In this document: positions 58,494 through 64,000 of the stretch, piece after piece
How the letters are laid out: each line of letters begins with the position of its first letter
Position numbering within the stretch: position 1 is the first letter of the stretch
Assembly: GCA_965116445.1 (NCBI GenBank)
Contig: OZ220688.1
Location: 1,736,001-1,800,000, forward strand
DNA from: Multivorans sp965116445
Lineage (GTDB): Bacteria; Acidobacteriota; Thermoanaerobaculia; Multivoradales; Multivoraceae
Reading direction: 5' to 3'
Length of the DNA: 64,000 nt
Translations under genes and position numbers: made by a program
Notes under the pieces: generated by a model
The model's database searches: none
The model's input: only the letters and a program-made list of their open reading frames with translations
Told to the model about the DNA's origin: nothing

Positions 58494-59357
58494 TCAACGT
58501 CCTCTGCGACGCTGGCGGCTGCTGTAGGACCGCAAGGCTCGCAGGAGGTCGATCTTACGCAGAGCCGGCCAGTGCGTGTCGCAGAAGTAGTACTCGGAGT
58601 AGGTGCTCTGCCAGAGCAGGAAGCCGCTCAGACGGACCTCACCACTGGTACGGAGGATCAAGTCGGGCTCGGGTTGACCGGAGGTGTACAGGTAGCGCTC
58701 GATCGACGAGGCACTGAACTCGTCCACGACTTCGTCGAGCGACTTGCCGACCGCCGAGTTGTCCAGCAGGTAGTTGCGAAAAGCGCTCGCGATCTCCTCA
58801 CGGCCGCCGTACGCCATCGCGATGTTCAACCGGTACTGGTCGTAGCCGCTGGTCGCCGCCTCCGCCTCGCGGATCGCCGTCTGGAGACTGTCCGGCAGGA
58901 GTTCCATCTGGCCCAGGAACCGCACCCGGATACCTTTCTGATGGACATCGTCGTGGTTCGTGAGTTCCCGGGTCTTCTCCTCGAAGAGATCGAAAAGGGC
59001 CTGCACTTCCTTCGCGGAGCGATTGAAGTTGTCGAGCGACATGCTCCAAACGGTGACCGTCGAAACCTGCGCCTCATAGCACCAGTTGAGTACTTCCCAC
59101 AGCTTCTCGGCGCCCCGGAAGTGCCCGGCACTGACGTTGCCCAGCCTCTGCTGGTGCGCATAGCGGCGGTTCCCGTCCATGATCAGCCCGATGTGCCGGG
59201 GCAGTCGCCAGGTCCGCACCTTCGACTCGAGCCGGCGCTGGTAGACGACGTAGAACGGCCACTTGATCAGGGCCTTGACACGCCGCCAGAGTTCTCTGGC
59301 AGGGCGTGCTCCGCGTACTGGAACGGCGCCTGACGGTGCGGCGTCGAAGACGCTCAC
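58494..59357 (-). CDS. cis-prenyltransferase (undecaprenyl diphosphate synthase family)
   Basis: 287 residues. Catalytic Asp 61 lies in HIGLIMDGNRRYA. Motifs LYTSGQPEPDLILRTSGEVRLSGFLLWQSTYSEYYFCDTHWP match the family closely, with the usual Arg-Thr-Ser-Gly-Glu diphosphate site. It makes long-chain polyprenyl diphosphate for cell-wall carriers. The N-terminal 50 residues before the conserved core (VKALIKWPFYVVYQRRLESK) are longer than in the E. coli enzyme and recall the actinobacterial-type relatives. The RYAHQQ variation (usually RWA) is mild. Could be uppS or a short-chain relative. Confidence 0.88.
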   Translation of the reverse strand: MSVFDAAPSGAVPVRGARPARELWRRVKALIKWPFYVVYQRRLESKVRTWRLPRHIGLIMDGNRRYAHQQRLGNVSAGHFRGAEKLWEVLNWCYEAQVSTVTVWSMSLDNFNRSAKEVQALFDLFEEKTRELTNHDDVHQKGIRVRFLGQMELLPDSLQTAIREAEAATSGYDQYRLNIAMAYGGREEIASAFRNYLLDNSAVGKSLDEVVDEFSASSIERYLYTSGQPEPDLILRTSGEVRLSGFLLWQSTYSEYYFCDTHWPALRKIDLLRALRSYSSRQRRRGR

Positions 59358-59504
59358 CGGGAACCTCGCCGCCGATCGCCCTGCTGATCACACGGAAGCC
59401 TGTTCACGCCTGCAACTCTCTCACTTCGCTGTGTTACCTTCCGTCGGCGCCCACTCGCCACCGTTCGCCCTATCACCGCAAGCCGCCACAAGGCCACGCC
59501 AACG

Positions 59505-60944
59505 ATGACACTGCGGGACTCTCGGGAGTCGACCCGGCATCATAGCGACGTTCAGTACTCCGGTGCGGCCGAATTGGCCGAACCGGCCCGAGATCCACAA
59601 CGCCGCTCGTGGCGCCTGTTCTTCCCGGCTCTGGCGCTGTTCACGCTCGCCAGCCTGACCGGGCCCGCGTCGGCGGCTGCGCCGGCGCTCGAAACGACCG
59701 AGGGCACCGAGGCCCTGCGCCTGTACCTCGACTGCGACTGGGGCTGCGACTTCACCTTCCTGCGCAGCCAGGTCGACTACGTGAACTGGGTGCGCAACCG
59801 CCAGGACGCCGAGGTCCACATCCTGGTCACGATCCAGTCCGGCGGCAACTCCCGGGAGTACACGTTCAACTTCCTCGGCCTGGAGCGCTTCGAGGGAACG
59901 GACCAACGACTGATCTACACGTCGTCCTTCACGGACACGGACGATGAACGCCGCCGCGGCATCCAGCGTCTGCTCGAACTGGGTCTGGTTCGCTACGTGC
60001 TGGAGACGCCGCAGGCCGCGGGCCTCGTCGTCGAGTTCGAGAACGGAGAGGACGAGGGGGAACTGCACCGCGACCACTTCCATGCCGAACCGAACTCCCT
60101 GGTCGCCGATGCGGAGGACGATCCCTGGAACCACTGGGTCTACCGGCTTCGCCTGGAGACGAACACGCGAACCGAGGATCGAAGGGACTCCCAGTCCTAC
60201 CAGGCGAGCGCCTCGGCGGGCCGCACCACGGACATGTGGCGGACGGGCATGGGCGTCTTCTACTCCTACCGGGAGAGCAACTTCGAGTTCGAGGACGGCA
60301 GCACTTTCAAGAACGTCTCGCGCAGCACGAGCTACTTCGGCCAGGTGATCCGCACCCTGGCCCCGCACTGGGGCCTCGGCGTCGGCGCCAGCAGCCGCGA
60401 GTCGACCTTCCTCAACCTGGAGGACTCCTACCGCGCCGCGGCGGCGGTCGAGTACAACTTCTTCCCGTATAGCGAGTCGTCGGAGAGGGAGTTCACCTTC
60501 GCCTACTTCATCGGCGGCACCCGTCTCGACTACGAGGAGATCACCGTCTTCGACAAGACGGAGGAGACGTACGCGGACCAGGGGGCCTACATCGCGTTCG
60601 GCATGGAGAGGCCGTGGGGCGAGGCGCACGTCGACCTCCAGTACAGCCACTTCATCGAGGACTTCGACCGCAGCCGCATCGAGTTCAGCACGGACATCGA
60701 GTACCACATCCTGCGCGGCCTGAGCTTCGACGTCTACGCCGGCGTCTCGAGGATCAGGGATCAGATCTACCTGCCGAAGGGCGGCGCGACGGACGCCGAG
60801 GTGCTGGTCGCCAGACGCCAGTTGGAGACGGACCTGTCGTTCCGCGGCGGCGTCCAGCTCCGCTACACGTTCGGCTCGATCTACAACAACGTGGTGAACT
60901 CCCGGCTGAGCAACGAGAGCAACGGCTTCTCGCGCATCTTCTAG
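59505..60944 (+). CDS. probable outer-membrane beta-barrel protein
   Basis: 479 residues with a late signal-like stretch (FFPALALFTLASLTGPASAAAP, residues about 43-65), so the true start may be internal. The N-terminal domain (LYLDCDWGCDFTFLRSQVDYVNWVRNRQDAEVHILVT) is followed by alternating amphipathic strands (RTTDMWRTGMGVFYSYRE, HWGLGVGASSRESTFLNLE, FSTDIEYHILRGLSFDVYAGVS). It ends FSRIF, a terminal aromatic as in BAM-inserted barrels. About 12-14 strands seem possible. Function unknown. TrkA follows in the same direction. Confidence 0.75.
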   Translation: MTLRDSRESTRHHSDVQYSGAAELAEPARDPQRRSWRLFFPALALFTLASLTGPASAAAPALETTEGTEALRLYLDCDWGCDFTFLRSQVDYVNWVRNRQDAEVHILVTIQSGGNSREYTFNFLGLERFEGTDQRLIYTSSFTDTDDERRRGIQRLLELGLVRYVLETPQAAGLVVEFENGEDEGELHRDHFHAEPNSLVADAEDDPWNHWVYRLRLETNTRTEDRRDSQSYQASASAGRTTDMWRTGMGVFYSYRESNFEFEDGSTFKNVSRSTSYFGQVIRTLAPHWGLGVGASSRESTFLNLEDSYRAAAAVEYNFFPYSESSEREFTFAYFIGGTRLDYEEITVFDKTEETYADQGAYIAFGMERPWGEAHVDLQYSHFIEDFDRSRIEFSTDIEYHILRGLSFDVYAGVSRIRDQIYLPKGGATDAEVLVARRQLETDLSFRGGVQLRYTFGSIYNNVVNSRLSNESNGFSRIF

Positions 60945-60970
60945 GAGCCGGCTCCGGTATCGTCGCGACC

Positions 60971-62323
60971 GTGACTGTCGTGATCGCCGGGGGCGGAGAC
61001 ATCGCCTACCTGCTCGCGTCCTCGCTGGCGCGCGACGAGGATGTCTTCGTCGTCCTGCCCACCGAGACGGACCGCGGCCGGTTCGAGAACCTCGACCTGC
61101 AAATCGCGGTCGGACCCGCGGCAAGCCGCGCCACGCTGAAACAGGTGGGCCTCTCCGACGAGGACACGTTCATCGCCTGCGCGAACTCGGACGAGCGCAA
61201 CATCATCGCCTGCCTGGCGGCCCGCGGCCGGTCGAAGGCGACGACCTACTGCTTCATCTCCCAGGACGAACACCACGAGAGCTTCAACGACCCGGAGCAG
61301 ACGACGCTCGAAGAGTTCATCGACCACCTGATCTGGCCCCAGTGGTCATTGGCCCGGGAGATCGCACGGATCGTGCGGGAACCGCAGGCCCTCGACGTGG
61401 AGAACTTCCACCGCGGCCGGGTGTGGCTGATGGAGTACCGGTTGCGGGCGGACTCGCCTCTCTGCGGCAAGACCCTGATCCGGGCGCCCCTGCCGGAGAA
61501 CTCCCTGGTCGTCAGCCGGGTGAGGAACGGCGAACTGATCGTTCCGCGCGGCCAGGACCGTCTGGAAGCCGGGGACAAGATCCTGTTCATGGGCCGGCAG
61601 GCGACGCTCCGGCAAATCGCGAGACGGTTCTTCGCCGCCCCCGAGACCGTCGTGCGCAACGTGACGATCATCGGCGGCGGCCGCACCGGACGGCTGCTGG
61701 CCCGAGAACTCACCCGGGAGCTCTGGCCTGACGTCCAGGTCATCGAGGTCTCCCCCCAGCGCTGCGAGGACATCGCCAACCAGGTCGGACGCGCGATCGT
61801 CTTCTGCGGCGACGCCACGGACCTGAAGGTGCTCGAGGAGATCGGGGTCGCCCGCAGCGACGCGCTCGTCGCGATGGCCGGCGACGACCAGACGAACCTG
61901 CTCTGCTCCCTGATCGCGAAACAGCTCGGGATCGAGAAGGTCGTGACCGGCGTCAGCCACGCCTCGAGCAGCGGACTCTTCGAGCGGGTCGGCATCGACG
62001 TGACGCTGAATGCCCGCGCCGCGGCGATCGCCGAAGTCCTTCACCAGATCCAGGCGCCGCGCCTCGAGTACCACGCCAGACTCGAGGACGGTCGCGCGGA
62101 AGTCGTCGAAGTCGCGATCCCGCCGGACTTCGAGGCGCGTCGCCTGCGCGACATGGACATGCCGACCGGCGTGATCGTCGGCGCGGTGCTGCGGCAGTTC
62201 CACACGATCGTGCCCGGCGGCGCCGACGAACTGCGCCCCGGCGACCGGCTGCTCGTCGTCGCGACGGCCGAGGCCGCCGATACCGTCGGCCCCGCCTTCG
62301 GACTCGAGCCCGAAGCCGGCTGA
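60971..62323 (+). CDS. trkA: Trk potassium uptake regulatory subunit TrkA
   Basis: 450 residues from the GTG at 60971. Two RCK modules: the first Rossmann fold (VVIAGGGDIAYLLASSLARDE) with its RCK_C region, the second (VTIIGGGRTGRLLARELTREL, FCGDATDLKVLEEIGV) with a C-terminal RCK_C ending LRPGDRLLVVATAEAA. This matches full-length TrkA. It binds NAD(H) or ATP on the cytoplasmic face and gates TrkH. The trkH gene starts 11 bases after its stop. Confidence 0.93.
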   Translation: MTVVIAGGGDIAYLLASSLARDEDVFVVLPTETDRGRFENLDLQIAVGPAASRATLKQVGLSDEDTFIACANSDERNIIACLAARGRSKATTYCFISQDEHHESFNDPEQTTLEEFIDHLIWPQWSLAREIARIVREPQALDVENFHRGRVWLMEYRLRADSPLCGKTLIRAPLPENSLVVSRVRNGELIVPRGQDRLEAGDKILFMGRQATLRQIARRFFAAPETVVRNVTIIGGGRTGRLLARELTRELWPDVQVIEVSPQRCEDIANQVGRAIVFCGDATDLKVLEEIGVARSDALVAMAGDDQTNLLCSLIAKQLGIEKVVTGVSHASSSGLFERVGIDVTLNARAAAIAEVLHQIQAPRLEYHARLEDGRAEVVEVAIPPDFEARRLRDMDMPTGVIVGAVLRQFHTIVPGGADELRPGDRLLVVATAEAADTVGPAFGLEPEAG

Positions 62324-62334
62324 GGCCGAAGGCG

Positions 62335-63813
62335 ATGCGCGTCTCGCTCGTTCTCCGCACGGCGCTGGCGCTGGTCGGCTGTTTCGGCGCGGTCCTTCTG
62401 GCGCCGTCGGCGGTCGAGGCGGCCTACGGGCACCCACGGAGCGCCGCCTTCTTCCTCGCCGCGGCCGGCCTGGCTGTTCTGCTGGGCCTCGCTTCCCGAC
62501 TCCTGCCCGGCCGGGGACTCGAGATGCGGCGGATGGAAGGCCTGGCGACCGTGGCCGTGTCCTGGCTGCTGCTCGTGCTGATCGGCGCGATCCCCTACTC
62601 CGCGAACGGCTTCGCACCCGCCGACGCGCTGTTCGAGTCGATGTCCGGTCTGACCGGCACCGGCGCCACGATCCTCACCGACTTCGACGCGGTGAGCGAA
62701 GGCGTCTTCCTGTGGCGATCCTTGAGCGAGTGGGTGGGCAGCATGGGCGTCATCGCCCTGTTCATCGCCGTGCTGCCCGCGCTGGGGATCGCAGGCCGCC
62801 AGATGTTCTTCGCCGAGGCGCCCGGACCCACGGAGGAGCGCCTGACCCCGCGCATCCGGAACACGGCCCTCTACCTGTACACCCTCTACGTCGGCCTGAC
62901 CGTCCTTCAGGCCGGTCTGCTGATCGGCTTCGGCATGCCGCCGTTCGATGCGATCTGCAACTCGCTGAGCACCGTGTCGGCCGGGGGCTTCTCGCCTCAT
63001 CCGGGCAGCATCGGCGGCTACGACAGCAGCCTGATCGAGTGGACGGTGATCGCCTTCATGCTCCTGGCCGGAGCGAACTACGCTTTCCAGTTCCAGGCCA
63101 TCCGCGGCCGCCCGCTGACCCTGCTGCGAAGCGAGGAGTTCCGGCTCTACCTGGTCATCGTCGTCGCCGCAACGCTGCTTCTGGCCTGCACCCTGGGGAG
63201 CGACGACGTGCCGCTGTGGGAGTGGATCGCGACCGACGCCCTGTCGGAGGACACGCTCCGGCGCGCGGGCTTCCAGGCGCTCGCGATCATCACGACGACC
63301 GGATTCGCGACCGAGGACTTCGCGCTCTGGGCGCAGGCGAGCCAGACGATCCTCCTGCTGCTCATGTTCTGCGGCGGCTGCGGCGGCTCCGCGGCCGGCG
63401 GCCCCAAGCTGGTCCGGGTATGGCTGATCGCGAAGTCGACCCTGGTCGAGCTGTTCCAGACCGTCTTCCCGAGGGCGGTGCGGCCGCTGCGCCTCGACGG
63501 CCGCAGAGTGCCGGACGACGCGCTCCGCGCCGTCGTCTCCTTCCTGCTGCTCTACCTGCTCCTTTTCGCCCTGAGCGTCGGCGTCGTCGGCCTGGCCGGC
63601 ACGGACATGCCGACCGCCGTCACCGCAAGCATCGCGACTCTCGGCAACATCGGCCCGGGCCTGGGAGACGTCGGTCCGTTCGGCAACTACGCCCACTTCC
63701 CCGACGCGATCAAGGTCTACCTGTCGCTGAACATGTGGATCGGCCGGCTCGAGATCATCACGGTCATCATCTTCCTCCACCCCGCCGCCTGGCTGGGGAT
63801 TCGCTGGCGATGA
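62335..63813 (+). CDS. trkH: Trk potassium transporter membrane subunit TrkH
   Basis: 492 residues with the expected ten or so membrane helices. Selectivity-filter-type loops are visible in all repeats: SMSGLTGTGATIL, NSLSTVSAGGFSPHPG, ITTTGFATEDF and TLGNIGPGLGDVG, each with the conserved Gly. The gating-loop Gly-rich segment CGGCGGSAAGG is present in repeat three. Potassium (and possibly sodium) uptake with TrkA. It follows trkA with an 11-base gap. Confidence 0.93.
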   Translation: MRVSLVLRTALALVGCFGAVLLAPSAVEAAYGHPRSAAFFLAAAGLAVLLGLASRLLPGRGLEMRRMEGLATVAVSWLLLVLIGAIPYSANGFAPADALFESMSGLTGTGATILTDFDAVSEGVFLWRSLSEWVGSMGVIALFIAVLPALGIAGRQMFFAEAPGPTEERLTPRIRNTALYLYTLYVGLTVLQAGLLIGFGMPPFDAICNSLSTVSAGGFSPHPGSIGGYDSSLIEWTVIAFMLLAGANYAFQFQAIRGRPLTLLRSEEFRLYLVIVVAATLLLACTLGSDDVPLWEWIATDALSEDTLRRAGFQALAIITTTGFATEDFALWAQASQTILLLLMFCGGCGGSAAGGPKLVRVWLIAKSTLVELFQTVFPRAVRPLRLDGRRVPDDALRAVVSFLLLYLLLFALSVGVVGLAGTDMPTAVTASIATLGNIGPGLGDVGPFGNYAHFPDAIKVYLSLNMWIGRLEIITVIIFLHPAAWLGIRWR

Positions 63814-63835
63814 GCGCTGCTACAGTGCCCGGCCC

Positions 63836-64000
63836 ATGGAACTTCTGGCGTCCGGCTACACACTGATCGAAGGGCCTCGCGTCGACGCCGAGGACCACCT
63901 CTACTTCAGCGATGTGCACAAAGGCGGCGTCTACCGGCGCAGCCCGCAGGGCGAGATCGAAACGGTCGTGCCGAAGCGTCGCGGCGTCGGCGGCATCGCG
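63836..64000 (+). CDS. SMP-30/gluconolactonase family protein, N-terminal fragment (cut by window edge)
   Basis: 55 residues before the window ends. The start MELLASGYTLIEGPRVDAEDHLYFSDVHKGGVYRR matches the first blades of SMP-30/gluconolactonase/LRE-type propellers, where the EGPR Glu is a metal ligand. The ATG at 63836 lies 22 bases after the trkH stop. Substrate cannot be told from the fragment. Confidence 0.75.
   Translation, partial: MELLASGYTLIEGPRVDAEDHLYFSDVHKGGVYRRSPQGEIETVVPKRRGVGGIA

Noticed and set aside
1..64000. Recoding of TAG as a sense codon, suggested by the amidase and by the TAG before the VWFA gene
   Set aside because: Several intact genes end naturally with TAG (for example R2lox at 41503-41505, the LLM monooxygenase and the beta-barrel gene), so TAG is an ordinary stop here.
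1..64000. rRNA, tRNA or CRISPR arrays
   Set aside because: I looked through all gaps and found no cloverleaf, no rRNA-like stretch and no regularly spaced repeats. Subtle RNA genes cannot be excluded without a covariance search.

Overview
This is a very GC-rich bacterial chromosome segment, probably from a Gram-negative organism. It encodes an RND efflux pair, Sec-exported lipoproteins and an outer-membrane beta-barrel candidate. The gene families (VWFA/GWxTD-type protein, ABC permease fused to an M1-peptidase-like ectodomain, cytochrome c fused to a copper-monooxygenase-like domain, sulfatase, PQQ-like propeller) resemble Acidobacteriota or a related environmental lineage. That placement is inference; the window holds no rRNA gene.

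Layout. 1-6.8 kb (minus): a left-truncated UvrD/AddA-like helicase, an Fe-S AddB-like nuclease, a PQQ-like propeller protein and a cupin protein. 7.2-12.3 kb: a small membrane protein, an intact IS1182/IS5-like element, then a decaying island with a frameshifted tyrosine recombinase, a broken Cys-motif ORF, two coupled small ORFs and an interrupted primase-like ORF. 12.3-18 kb: a double NTF2-fold protein, a VapBC-type toxin-antitoxin pair, a sulfatase, an aspartate/glutamate racemase-family protein and a cytochrome c/copper-monooxygenase-like protein.

The most unusual locus is 18.2-36.7 kb (plus). It encodes an ABC ATPase, a giant ABC permease with a peptidase-like and golvesin-like ectodomain, a lipoprotein RND adaptor, an RND pump, and a 1604-residue RND pump fused to an ABC ATPase whose nucleotide-binding domain is split by four membrane segments. 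An ABC-2-type permease and a small secreted Cys-containing peptide follow, and this permease+peptide module is then repeated. The second permease is interrupted by an IS21-family element with a clean 5-bp target duplication. I infer an export or immunity system for a new pair of secreted peptides.

36.9-51.4 kb: a second VapBC-type pair, two secreted hypotheticals, a TetA-like MFS exporter, an R2-like ligand-binding oxidase, a phosphodiesterase, a CbbQ/CbbO-type AAA+/VWA pair beside pterin carbinolamine dehydratase, an LLM-class monooxygenase, a LolA-like protein and a VWFA/GWxTD protein. 51.4-64 kb: an O-antigen ligase family protein, an amidase split by an in-frame TAG, a zinc alcohol dehydrogenase, a PDZ protein, an HpaI-type aldolase, an M42 peptidase, a prenyl diphosphate synthase, a beta-barrel candidate, TrkA, TrkH and the start of an SMP-30-type lactonase. 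I found no rRNA, tRNA or CRISPR array.
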